Position numbers and translations under genes: made by a program. Shown here one piece after another: positions 1 through 11,319 of a DNA stretch of 64,000 nucleotides. This DNA comes from Haemonchus contortus (Eukaryota; Nematoda; Chromadorea; Rhabditida; Trichostrongylidae). The notes under the pieces were generated by a model. The model saw nothing but the letters and a program-made list of their open reading frames with translations, was not told the origin of the DNA and did not search any database. Where the stretch lies: assembly GCA_000469685.2 (NCBI GenBank), contig LS997563.1:34254468-34318467 (forward strand). Reading direction: 5' to 3'. Numbering within the stretch: the stretch's first letter is position 1; each line of letters opens with the position of its first letter.

Positions 1-880
1 GCACTACTTAAACTTATGAGATGCACTGAATGATTTTGCATAAAAAAGCTTCAAAGCATGTGCGATGTTACCCTCCTACCAAAATCAGCTTTTTTAATAC
101 ATTGCATAGAAATAATCAATTTAAAAAAAGCGCACGAACTTATTTGGTTGCATCATATATGAGGTGTGGGCAACATTCTAACCAATGACGGGTTCTTGCA
201 AACAGGGTTGGAGATGTTCTGTGAGCTATCATGCTCTTTTGTTATAAGAGTGACAGAAAAATGAAGTTTTCATGAACAGGTAGTAAGGCTAGATATGTGA
301 AATGCCCATTTCATATGACCACCTACAATAAGACGACATCCACACTCAGTGGTTGTCATTTCGGCTTCGGCTACCGCGGTTTCTGTCTGCGCGACTTTTT
401 CGTCTCACACCTGAAAACTACTGCTGACGTTTTTCCAAGCAACTTCGTGGAAATGCTATTTCTCCTATCATAGACACCTTTCGATAATCAGCAGCTCCAA
501 TGACTGTGTTGATGAAAACATAAAGTACATTCGCTCAAGACACTGTAACAACGACTTACACATAGCGGACAACTCAGAAAGTTTACCTGACTTAAATGTA
601 AAGGAAGCATGCGAGATGAATGGCATGGAAATTGTTCAACAAGAAGTGGTGTTTAACCAGTCAGTGCTCGAAGCTCTTCCCCGGGAACCAGCCCGCCTTC
701 TTCTCTCAACGAGCATTTCAACGTCGTCGAGATCCAGAAAGCAGCACGTTCAGCAGCTGTTGTTTTACAGCTAGCTGAGGAAGTGTCTGCTTAACATCCC
801 TCAGAGAATCTCATACAGGAATTTTTCCTATTATGTGTAGTATGCGCACTTATAGCGTGTGAAGTAATGTTTTTATTCAG
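1..880. other. Probable intron or upstream flank of the first Srt-like receptor
   Basis: No exon recognised. By analogy with the second copy, the preceding exon (glycine-leucine-tryptophan-cysteine motif) would be expected within a few hundred bases upstream of 881. I searched this stretch for it and did not find it, so it is either beyond the left edge or lost. Confidence 0.4.
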
Positions 881-3800
881 CTGTTCAAAGGCAACCGTAC
901 ATATTGCGTTCTGCTGATTCCATTTTTGTATATGCTCTATTTCACGTTTTTCACTCCTCCACTAATATTTAATTCGGATCGTATGGCATGGTTCTTCGCT
1001 ACATTCGCTGATGGTCATGACTCTGAAAAGGTGATATTTTTTGAAAGGTGATCTGGTGACTTTGTAGCATCTGATTTCATATCAATCCCCACGCTGCGTC
1101 TTTTCACTGAAAATACGATTTTTTAGTGTGTGACCAACTAGCTTGAATGCAAATCAGTGGGGTGAAAGAACAAAATGAAGGGATATAAACAATGAAATAA
1201 AAGTAATAATGTGGGGTGAAAATGCATTTGGGGGGGGGGGGGGAGGCACCAATCCAATGGTTAGTATATCAAGAAATGAGCTCGATCCCACCTGTTAATC
1301 CTTATTAGATTAGCATTCCAAACGCTGATCTCAAGTCTGTGTTTCAAATCTGCTGAACGAATCTGGGAACAAAGTTACGGGACCAGTCCTGTGTTATATC
1401 ACTGCACTGAACGGATCGCTGAGCCGAGCAAAGCTTTTGGCTGTGCAACGGTGGCCTAGCGGCTAGCGTGGTGGACTGGTAGGCATGACATCAAGATTCG
1501 GTTCCTTGGTGCATGCGCTCGTTTTGCTTTCCCATAAAATGTGTCCTAAACGCTTGCAAGACGTTTTTGGGCTCAACATTGGCCATCTGAGGTGGGAACT
1601 CACATTGTACGACTCCCGAAAATAATAAACCAATAAAATTTTTTACCTCAACTGACCGAATATATACGCCTCTCTACCCCAAACAGTCAAGATGGTGTTT
1701 CGAAATCTTTGGCAGCTCGCTGCCTTACGGTAGACGACGGTCTAATCCGGCCGCAGTCCTCTTTGATAGGGATACGGTCCATACATTCTACTAATACCGT
1801 CCCTTTCGAGGCGGTGGTACCAGTTGACTGGCATTGTTGAAGAAATACTGTAGAACAATAGTTTATCGCTTTGTGTGCACGTATGATTATCCACTAATTT
1901 TTGAGATGAACGCCTTTTCAAGAAGCCCTTCCATGAGGTACACAGGTAGTGCGGTAGGACATGATATCACGGCTGTACTCAAAACCCTGAATCCGCCCAC
2001 GACTAGCTTTGAAATAGTCCCCTATGGGTCTTCGTTGTTGATTTGAAGCGATATCAAGTCAAAATAACTGTGGTGTAATGAGACCCTGCATTAATTATAT
2101 GATAAATCTTTCCAACTTATTCGCTAGTCTCCGGTCCGCTTGTTCACACCTGAAAGTGACAATCAGATAGGATAAGATATCATTCTTTGTCAGTGTTAGG
2201 CTAATTCGAAAGCTCATGGCCTCCCACACTTGCCCCTAATTCCCGTAGACGGCTCTCTGGCGTGATTATACGAAATGTGTTTTTCATGTATGAGGGTATG
2301 CGGCTGCTTTTGACACTCGAACCGTAGGAGGCTATGGGCTCCTCAATCACGCCGTGAGGTTGGAGCTCAGGGGCCGGTTCACATAGGTGATGGCTACGTT
2401 TCACTCCCGAACCTCACTTTCCCACAAACGTGCGAGGTTTCTTTCGCGATGTTACGGACCCATCGTCGCTTTCATCATCGGGCGACGGCAGAAGATCATT
2501 GTGATCGCCTTTCACGGACCCGACTCCCTCGCAGTGGATAACGGGATTGTTTCCATAGCATCGAGTAGTATGGTTCAAAATCTTCTTATTACCGCCTCTT
2601 CCTAAATGGCGCCCACATTACGCTGCAAGAACGGAAGTCTTCCACTAAATGCGATGGCATCACCCTCGGCCAGAATATTTCGCTGGTAGCATGCTGACAA
2701 GCCTTCGATCCGATGAATCATTTGAGTCAACGTCCTTGAAGCCCCTGAAGCCCATTTTGAGCGATTGTTTAGAATTCCTCTTTTGTTCGAGTGAGCTCCA
2801 ACCTTATGTGGTCGGTGGGGCAAAAACATTTTCTCAGTAATACCTTCCCGGTGCTCCTAAAATGCGAATTTGCTCCTTGGATGGCCTATATTGAGCCCAA
2901 AAAACGTTTTGCAAGCGTTTAGGACACATTTCATGAAAAAGCAAAGCGAGTGAATGCACCAAGGAGTCGATCCTTGTTGCCTTGCCTTCCAGTCCACCAC
3001 ACTAGCCACTAGGCCACCTTTGCACTGGTAAGGTTTTTGCATCTCCTACGCGATCCGTTCATTGCAGTGGTATAACGCAGGGAGACAACTGTCCCGTAAC
3101 TTTGTCCCCAAAATCGTTTAGCAGATTAGGAACACAGATTTGAGGTCAGCTTATGGAACCTCCTACGGCGGTATACATCTCATCTTGAATGGCCACTGCG
3201 AACCAAGTATCCTTCCCTTGTGAGCCTAAGTAGGGTAGGAACACCTGAGTGGGTGGGATGATTACCTCATGCGAGAAGAAGAAACTCGCCCACCGCGTGC
3301 TCCTTCCCTCCTAGAGCTTAGTTGAAATTTGGCATGTTCTTGATGTACACCATAACAGGATTCACTGAGTTCATTCCTTGTTGTACGAACATTGCGACAG
3401 GTGGCCTCCCAACTACACTTTTGCCAAATGTGGAAGCCAATTGACGCCAATTTTCGAGGCACGTACTCGAAGTAGAGTAGTTTAGTAGGGTCAGATTATC
3501 CTTATAATCTACTCGACTTCAAATTTGGGCTCCAATGATAGGCGCTGAAGTCGTTCAAGTCGCTACGAACTCCGCCGCGCATCCTCGGACGGACGTAAGC
3601 CCACATACCTGAATATCCGCAGAGGAGTCGCTTCACTTCTGAAAACGATTTTTTCCAATTTATTAGGTCAATAGCACACGAGCTGATCATACAAAAAAGA
3701 TAGAACCGTTGCTCAAGAATGAAATCAATTCATCAGTTTTTGTTCTACATTCATTTGTGCTGCCTTCTCTACTCTACCCCTTTTTTTAAAGTTTAGATTT

Positions 3801-6728
3801 TAGAACATGGCGAAATAATTACTGGGAAAATATGATAAGAAACGTGAGCATTCCCTACTAAAGTGAGCAACGCGTCTTAGACTCTGTATTTTGACAGTTA
3901 TATCCTCCTTCATCTCATTAGCAACACAGTCGCGGGGCCTGATGTTCTTTTAGTCTGCCTCCGCTTCTCCCCTTCTGGATCATTATTTGCTGCCCGGAAC
4001 TGGTTTTGGCAAGGTTTTTTTTGATGATACATCATACGATCACACGCTTTGCTTTCATTCTGAGCAGAACCACGGCTGTTCTGCTTCTTCGTTTCTGATC
4101 TAATCCAGTCTGCCCGTCCTACAGTAGGCCCATCCCAGCATCCCCATTACTTCTGAGTGGAGCTGCTTCTCATGATTCTTGCCCAGCGCTCACTGCCGTT
4201 TAAAATTGTTAACCCAACACAGCAGTCTACAAATACGAGCCTCCTGGAAAACCGCTGGCCGCAGAGGATACCACTGGATTCTATGCACTTGTTGCTCGAC
4301 CTTTTGAATCGTAGTACACGCTATCGTCAGCGTCTAGGATAATCCCGATATCGGATTGCTGCGCTCTTTCCATGTGTACTCCCAGACAGTATGCGATCGG
4401 GTCTGCACTCTTTTTCTTTTATTAGTCACCGAATTCAGATTCAGCAGTTCGGTGAGCTGCCTAATTCCCTACCACTCGAGCTGTCTGTCGGTAGAACACT
4501 CTTGTTTAAGGACTCATAGAAAAATTCTTCGCACCTCATTTGGGTCTCTCGTGATGAACTCTCACTATTTCAAGGTCTCTCTCGAGAACTGTTGAGGAGT
4601 CCGGTGCCACGCCTTGGCCAGCCGAAAATAAGAAAAACTGCCGGAAGGAAGGTGTTGCAGACTGCTAAGTTGTGGGCTGTAGAGAGGTCTCTCTGTGCTC
4701 GTTTCTGACTCTTGTTCCTCTACCCCCATTTCCCTTCTTGAACTGATCTCATCGCACTGTTAAGACTTAGAGAGATCTCGTCCTTTACACACTCTGAGCA
4801 AATGACTGCATGCGGTGTTCACAGATATTTGTCCAACCCTCCGAACCAAACGCCCAACTACAAAGTGTCCAAAGTACTCTCGGGGTTAATCCTGTACGAC
4901 CACACAAAAATAATAAGACGCTACCTTTTTGTCATATGGGTACAGTGTGACGAAACTTCAAGTGATGGGCAAATGGTAAATGAAATATTATGATGCAATA
5001 AAATTACACCGAATATATGCATGAATAAAACAAACTACAACATGACTAACTTGGATTTAAGACGATATGTCAAGACTAGATGAGGTAGGATAAGATGCGA
5101 TGATCGACGGTTATGGAAAGAGCTCAAGACAAAGAGAAAGGAGCACGCGGCGATCCACCAACAGGTCCGACGACTACATACAGACGACTAACTGAAGTCG
5201 ATACGTAGCAAGATGACATGCTTATAACTAGTTTTCCCACGCTTCTGGCAATTTCCGCCTTCCGCGGTAGGACCGACTGCAGGTGGACCTGTCCGCGGAT
5301 TTCTCCCGACGCATGCTCTAAACCCGAGTGAAGGTCGTGCGCGAGTCTTGACAAGAACCAGTATTGCCATACTATTTCATTTGCCATCTTTTCTTTATGA
5401 AAAAGATGGACCTGACGCCGGTACTGACATCAATCTGGCAGTTTAGAGATGGTTTCTCCTCTTCCAGAATCGAATATGAGTGCGGATATGAGCCCACACC
5501 ATCAACCGCTCTGATTTAACTAATTGTTGGACTTTACATTTTATTCCATTCAGTCAGCTTTTTTTAGAGCATTGTATTATAGTAGGTTCGGAGTAGCATC
5601 AAAATTACGATAGAATAACGCATTATAATCATATCAACATTTTCAAAGATACGCAGTTGTAACAATGTATAGAGTAATAATTATGTAAAACTCGGTACAG
5701 AAGCAATTCATCTATTCATCTCTAACTTAAGTTCCTCAACTACCCGCACACGGCCAACAATCTGCTTATCGTTGTTCTCACATGTCTTCTCTATGTGCCG
5801 TACTCTCGTATACTGTTACGTCACTCGAGAGCAAGCACTGGTCTCAGTTGGGCACAGAAATCGGTGAGCTTTCCTTTTATCATTCCAAATCTCATTAAGT
5901 ATTGTAAGCAGACAAGTAGAGGGGGCTTTCTGTTTTTTACAATGCCTAGTACCTTCTCTCGAACGATTTCTAAGTGCTGGATCAATGCCTTGAATTCCGT
6001 TGCATCGCACGAGGCTCTTTACCTTTAGGTGTTGCAGTATATATGGCACACGTATGTGGCTGAAAGAGGCGTAATGTCTAATAGCGAAAGCGGAACATCA
6101 GCAGTGTTACTTGAGTCTTTCATAGTCCACCTTGTAAATTATCGACTGTTATGAAAAGTCAAAAATTTTTGGGGATCCAGAACGCGGAATTGTTTGTTGA
6201 TGTTTAGAAAGTTCTCATTCACCAAGATTTTCATTCAGTTCTTCCTGCAGACATCATTAATTGGTATGGCAAACCTGATCGCGGCTCTGATATACGTATA
6301 CATGAATTTCTTCTCTACGCCGTCATACTTCGTTGTAATCGGTCACATTTGTTGGCAACTTGGCCACGGTAAGATAATTCAACCATTGAAAAGGGACCTG
6401 ACTAAACCTTAAGTCTTTGTGTATGGTGAGCATTCAGATAGATCTTTAAGATACTGAGCATTAGCATTTACAATGCCTACTAGAATACTTCGAGTCTGTT
6501 TTTCCGCTGTAATGGATGTTTCCTTCGTCAATCCGAAAGTTGTTGAGTGATTAAAAGCTGATTTCAGGCTTTCCTGCTTTCGTATACCTTTTTCTAAACC
6601 GCACAATTCACCGAGAGTCCTTCGCTCTCCTGAAATCGTGTCGAAAACCAAACTCACTCAGACCTCTCGGATTGACAGCATCATCAAGACTTCCTCATCA
6701 CAATGAAACATTGTTTGTTCATTTATAA
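881..6728 (+). CDS. Srt-like seven-transmembrane chemoreceptor, copy 1 (3' part, four exons)
   Basis: Exons: 881-1030 (after TTATTCAG, donor GTGATA), 5732-5863 (donor GTGAGC), 6239-6368 (donor GTAAGA), 6568-6728 ending in TAA. Joined they read 190 codons plus stop in one frame; phases are 0, 0, 1. The exons carry the C-terminal half of a nematode serpentine receptor of the Srt class: LFKGNRTY, FTPPLIFNSDRMAWFF (membrane segment 4 and following loop), NYPHTANNLL (segment 5), IAALIYVYMNFF (segment 6), IGHICWQLGHG and FPAFVYLFLNRTI (segment 7 and start of the cytoplasmic tail). Srt proteins act as G-protein-coupled receptors, mostly in sensory neurons (family knowledge). The upstream exons are outside the window. 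Compared with copy 2 at 23486-39687, exon lengths 150, 132 and 130 are identical, while the first intron here is 4.7 kb instead of 0.56 kb. No stop or frameshift is seen, so the gene may be functional. Class assignment rests on motif recall, not on a search. Confidence 0.88.
1229..1243. repeat. Poly-G tract
   Basis: An uninterrupted run of about 14 G in the long intron of receptor copy 1. Similar C runs occur at about 24683-24696, 42818-42836 and 42979-42996. Confidence 0.9.
1310..3155. repeat. Inverted-repeat structure with tRNA-like segments in both arms
   Basis: The arms at about 1310-1640 and 2860-3155 are reverse complements with scattered mismatches. Shared blocks include GGGAACAAAGTTACGGGAC, GAACGGATCGC, GGTGGCCTAGCGGCTAGCG and ACGTTTTTGGGCTCAA. 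Each arm contains a tRNA-like A-box (TGGCCTAGCGGCTAGCG in the left arm) and, about 35 nt on, a weak B-box (GATTCGGTTCC in the left arm). The spacer of about 1.2 kb shows no recognised coding sequence. It may be a foldback transposon, or two copies of a tRNA-derived SINE inserted head-on. It lies wholly inside the intron of receptor copy 1 and accounts for much of its expansion. Confidence 0.7.
3156..5731. other. Rest of the 4.7-kb intron of receptor copy 1
   Basis: No element or exon recognised. A GC-richer patch at about 5120-5390 gives open frames on the minus strand in two registers, but I see no domain in them. Confidence 0.5.
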
Positions 6729-6894
6729 TATCACTGTTCACAATGTTGATTAAGCCGTGAAACAGACGATATTTACTATTAACAATTTTTTATTACTAGA
6801 TTTGGCAGTGTGTAAGACTCTTTAATGTGGGATTTCTTGAAGCCTCGGCTTTGTGCTGTTTGAGTAGAGTTTTTCCAGTTTTCTCTCCTCTCAG

Positions 6895-7127
6895 GTACTG
6901 CATGCATTTTGCGGACATTCGAAAATGCCTTAAACATGGTCAACAACATTGAAAGTGAGCTGCCGCTCGATATTAATAGTTCACCAGTGCTAAAAAGACA
7001 AAGAACGGTGACTGAGCGGTACCTAGCAATGAATCCGAGGAAGCAAGATTGGTTCAACACCGTTTTTAAGGCACCATGTGGTGTGAAACCCCGGCATCTC
7101 GTTTATCACTACTTTATCACCATATAA
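6895..7127 (+). CDS. Unassigned candidate terminal exon behind receptor copy 1
   Basis: The frame is open from a good acceptor (CTCTCAG at 6888-6894) to a TAA at 7125-7127, and that stop overlaps an AATAAA at 7126-7131. The roughly 76 residues are rich in charged and polar residues and include NMVNNIESELPLDINSS and RTVTERYLAMNPRKQDW, which look coding rather than random. I do not recognise the family. It lies 170 bp behind the stop of the receptor but does not resemble a receptor tail. It could be the last exon of an unseen gene, an alternative 3' end, or a transposon-derived fragment. Confidence 0.3.
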
Positions 7128-7131
7128 TAAA

Positions 7132-7738
7132 AAAATTAGGAAGGATGTTTATTCAGTAATACGTCGCAGCAGCGTTGACCCGAAAAGCACCTGAAACAGA
7201 TATTCATAAAAGTCATCTTAAATTCTATGACATTTATAAATGGGGAGGAGGGGGGAGGACCGTGGAGATGATGATGTAACCGCAGGTGGGGCGTATGTCA
7301 AATTGCGCTGAGGTGTGGCCAAACGGCAATCTCACAAATCGTAACGATTGAAAGTACATCGCCTGAATGGCACATGCATCGGAAAATAAAGGCAAACAGC
7401 AAGGATGAAAATTTCAAGAAAACAACACCGTGCTAGCTATAGAAAAGAATTTGCGTATTGCATGCTCACCACAGCTGTAAGAATGTCACCCACAATGTAC
7501 CGTAGGCTGTGTGTGACCCTATGAAAAGGGAAAGATTTTAGACGACTACTGTGAATTCATCCTGTTTAACCATAACGAGCTGTTTCTATCGTCCAAAAAT
7601 GTAAAATATACTGTGGAATATACTCCTTCGCCTCCTTTCATTTTATCATCATTACCTTCTGCTGGGGCTGAGTTGTCTCGATATAGGGTAGAAACTCCCC
7701 AACGAGAGGTTTTTCTCCGAGAGGTTCAATGCTTTTTA
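7132..7738. other. Intergenic stretch, nothing recognised
   Basis: Contains a G-rich patch around 7240-7262 and no open frame or repeat I can name. Confidence 0.5.
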
Positions 7739-8862
7739 TTAGGGTGTCTCAGAAGTTTAGAGAAAATTTTGGTCATGAATTTCTCAACCATGTTGCACAA
7801 GAAAGAGATGGAGCAGATCCACGGAAAAAGGGCAGGAAAGGGCACTCTTGTTAGATCGTCGAAACAATAGAATCGTATTGCACTTTATCTTTGGAAGTGA
7901 GTTATCAACATTTAAATTATTTTCGTCTGACACGACACACGACACAGACACAGTACTGCACCTTCCCTCGCCACCTGCTATAGGTGGTACGGCCGCTTCT
8001 CTAGAAAGAAGTATCACGCCGACGAAGTGCCACGGAGCGGACGTCCACGTTCCACCAAGACCGAAATTGTTCAAAGCAATCCTTCTCAAAGCTTGACGGA
8101 AATGGAGAGGACGACTTCTGCTCCCCGTTCCACCATCCACGATATCCTAAGCAGACTTCGCTTACGCGCAGCAATTCTTACAATTATCCCCCACACCTTG
8201 ACTGAGAGCGAGCGTAAGGTGTGGGTCGTGTGTGTCGGAAGCTACTCGACCGCAAGCGAACGGTGGATTGGACGAGCTTCATCATCGCTGAGGATTGGAC
8301 GAGCTTCATCATCGCTCAGGATGAGAAGTGGATCCCCTATGATAATCCACACAGGAAGTTGCAGTGGCTACCAATCGACATTAGGCCAGAAGCCGTTGCA
8401 AAGCGTGGGGCACACGTCGAAAAGGAGATGATATCGTTCTTCTTCTGCTCCGCCGGCTGTTTTCACTATGAGATCCTACCTGGGGTACTGCTGTGACTGC
8501 AAGGGTATTCTGCGAACAGCTGCGGGAGATGGTGTCTCGAGCCCCGGTTCCATACCGAATGCAGGGAAAGTTTCTGATTTTGATGGGTCACGCTCGATCA
8601 CATCATGCTAGGGCGACGGCTGAGGAACTGGAAAGGATTGGGATTACCTGGCTGCCCCATCCTCCGTATTCACCTGACCTTAGCCCTTGCGACTACCTCG
8701 CCTCCAGGACTCTGCAAGCTTAAATCAAAGGGAAAAATTTTCATAACCGTCAGGAGGTCAAAAGTGCAGTAGATGAATGAATCGCGTCGCGCTCCTCTTC
8801 TTTCTGGATGAATGGCATCAGTGCTCTGCCCAGTCGATGGAGGGACTTTTGAGACACCCTAA
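7739..8862 (+). mobile_element. Degenerate mariner (DD34D) element
   Basis: The terminal inverted repeats are TTAGGGTGTCTCAGAA at 7739 and TTTTGAGACACCCTAA ending at 8862. A TA precedes the left end; the right flank is TG, so the target duplication is mutated. The remains of a mariner transposase run on the plus strand in several frames: QDEKWIPYDN with the first catalytic Asp (about 8315-8345), LMGHARSHHA where the second catalytic Asp has become Gly, and LPHPPYSPDLSPCDY with the third Asp. There are 34 residues between the second and third positions, which defines DD34D. Stops and frameshifts disable it. A 27-bp in-frame tandem duplication (8265-8291 and 8292-8318) lies directly before the DEKW motif. 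Transposases of this family cut and paste the element at TA sites. Confidence 0.9.
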
Positions 8863-9402
8863 TGTTATAACAATAAAAAGTCAAACCAACAAGAGCAAAA
8901 TAAGGGCCTCCCCTCATCTTCGCTTGCTGGTTAGCGCCCCAGCTGTCTTTATCTTCTATAACATTGTTCTCCCGTTATTGAACTACACATACCAGAGAAA
9001 GTTCTGATGCGTACACTTATAATATCATACAAAACTTGGTGTAATGGTAAATGGGACTCGACATTGCTGTAGAAAATTTCAACAACCGCCAATCGACAGT
9101 TCAACAGTAAGTGACAAGCGCAAGTTGGTGTTCTAAAGACGGGCAGTTTTGCTGCAAATACTACACCACGATAACCGCAACTTCAAGCAGGTCGACTTTC
9201 ATGAGCTGAGAGGAATAAAGCAAAATGCGGAAGATGCAACTGCATCAAATTCTGTTGTTTGATCGTTTTCAAACAATTCATGATCTTATGAGAATTGAAA
9301 ATTTCCTCATATAATCCGCAATATGTGTGTCTGTTGATGTGTGTATATGTGTGTCTGGAAAACCTGTCGGAAAACGTAATTCTTCTTCCAATGGACCTAG
9401 TA
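8863..9402. other. Gap between two transposons
   Basis: Unique-looking AT-rich DNA with a TG-rich patch at about 9320-9357. No gene seen. Confidence 0.5.
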
Positions 9403-10863
9403 CCCTAGTGTGCAAAACTTAGGGACCAAGGCAACTTTCGATTAGTGTACCTCTGCCAGACGACAGAGCTTGATGAAATTTATGCCGTACCAATAGAGGA
9501 TCATTACGGTATTGCACAGGAAGCAACTGGCAAAAATAGGACGAGCAAATAAGACATTTTTATTGAAGGGTACTGATTACGCATAGTTCCTCACAACTTA
9601 CCCTAGTTCAAAAAAAGCGACGCGGTTTTTATTAGGGTGTGTGATCACCACGGACAGCAGTAAATGCTCTGCAACGCGATCCCATAGTTTCCACGAGGCT
9701 GGAAATGAGTTATTGTGGTAGGGTCTTCCACTCCTCTATCAGCGCAATTGACATTGCTGGATGTTCAGTGGTACATTTGGACGTGCTGCAATGCCTCTAC
9801 CCAGTGCATCCTACACGTGCTCGGTGGGATTTAAGTCGGGGAGATGGGCAGGCAGGCTGCTCCATTCGCTGGATACCCTCTTGTGTCAGGAGCTCTTTAA
9901 CTGAGCTGTTCGATGCTTTCGCGCATTGTTATCCATGAAAATGAATTTAGGGCCCACTGCAGCCCTGAAAAGTTACACATTAGGGAGGGGTTCCTTTTCA
10001 CAGTGACGCCGACTGTTAAGGGTTCCACGCTCAAAAATCTGGAAGTCAGTACGGTTACGAAGCATGATGCCTCCCCATACCATAACACCTCGACCACCAG
10101 AACGATCAGGTTCAACAACGTTTCTGAGAGACGTGCGTGTCCCAAACTTGGTCATGAGGGTGCGTCCAGAATTATTACTCAGACTGAATCTGCTCCCATC
10201 CGGAAAAAGCAAACGGTCCCATTTTTCATCGGCAAAAGAACTCACGTAGCGGTCGTCGTAGTGACCGCAATCGAGCAGTCGTCGTGCCATTGTAGTGCGT
10301 GATATGGCTTGCTTTGGAATCCTGTTAAATGTCCTTGCAAACGGAGAAGCTGACTGACGTGGTTCTCTTCTTGCCTGCTGTACGATGTAGCGGTCATACC
10401 TCAGCGTAGTTGTCCTTGGTCGACCATCTTCTCTCCTTCGTGCAACAGAATCGGAGATTCGGAATGCTCTCCGTGCACGTGAAACAACGCTGTGAGCGAT
10501 ACCAGGTTCCTGAGCTCAACTCGTCATGGTTCGACCTTTTTCGAGTTTCTCGATGATTTTTCCTCGTGCCAGGTCATCCAGACGATGTCTGCGGGGTATG
10601 ATGTCTAGGAGGATACCACCACAGCACTTGGTAGCTACTGGCTGATAGACAAAAAATTTTTTCTTACCTATCAGCTGCCTCGACTTGTGCGGGTAGAAAT
10701 ATTTCTCGCTTTATTTGAACTATTCCTCCAGAAAGGGATGTCCAACTTGTGCAAAACCATCATAGGTCTGGCAATGTAACCCCACACTTTCATTTACTTC
10801 CACCCAGTCCTCAATGTTCTATGTTATATTATCCATCTCGTCCCTAAGTTTTGCACACCAGAG
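9403..10863 (-). mobile_element. Tc1-like transposon, transposase on the minus strand
   Basis: The terminal inverted repeats are CCCTAGTGTGCAAAACTTAG at 9403 and the matching sequence ending at 10863 (CTCTGGTGTGCAAAACTTAG on the minus strand). Both are flanked by TA (9401-9402 and 10864-10865), the expected Tc1/mariner target duplication. On the minus strand a Tc1-type transposase can be read from about 10570 down. It has GRPRTTTLRYDRYIV (end of the DNA-binding part), FPDGSRFSLSNNSGRT around the first catalytic Asp, GVMVWGGIM (the hallmark Tc1 stretch), MDNNARKHR with the second Asp, and LPDLNPTEHV with the catalytic Glu. Frameshifts and stops, for example after the NSRR motif and between the last two catalytic residues, make it a pseudogene. 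Confidence 0.92.
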
Positions 10864-10899
10864 TACATTCAGGTTGAAAGCGGTCTGAGAGGCGGTTTG

Positions 10900-11310
10900 G
10901 GAACTTGATTATAGATGGTAGGAAGTGACAATAAATGATAGGAACTGATGATGCTTAAAAAGCAAAAGCTACAGAATCTTTGATCTCTTTCGGGTTATCG
11001 GTGGAGTCTTGACAGTCGATAGGTGAAGTAGGTTGTGAAGGGACCGTAAATGCTTGGTAACAGGGATTGTTGACAACTGATAAAGACTGATAACGAGATA
11101 CAATAGGCGAAGGCTATCAAATTTATAGATTCTTTCGCGTCATCGGTGGAGCTTTGACAATTTCATAGGTGGTGTGAAATGTGAAAGGACTATGAAAGAA
11201 TGTTGACAAGAACGGGTGGCGTATGATTAGGGCTGATATAAAGCCTAGAAGACAATAGCTACAAAGCCTGTTATTCACTTCCTGTCAATAATCACAGTCC
11301 CTGTTTACAA
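10900..11310. repeat. Diverged ~145-bp tandem repeats, left block
   Basis: Repeating landmarks are TTTCGGGTTATCGGTGGAG against TTTCGCGTCATCGGTGGAG, and TTGACAACTGATAAAGACTG and relatives, spaced about 145 bp apart. The same unit continues on the far side of the LINE at 12540-13400, so the LINE lies inside, or next to, an older array. Confidence 0.5.
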
Positions 11311-11319
11311 CTACAGGAA

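Noticed and set aside
1451..1510. Functional tRNA gene
   Set aside because: Only A/B-box-like parts are present; no cloverleaf could be formed and the same sequence recurs inverted as a repeat.
6409..6657. 82-codon minus-strand frame
   Set aside because: Shadow of the last receptor exon, which is clearly coding on the plus strand.
7784..8140. 118-codon minus-strand frame
   Set aside because: It is the shadow of the mariner transposase on the other strand.
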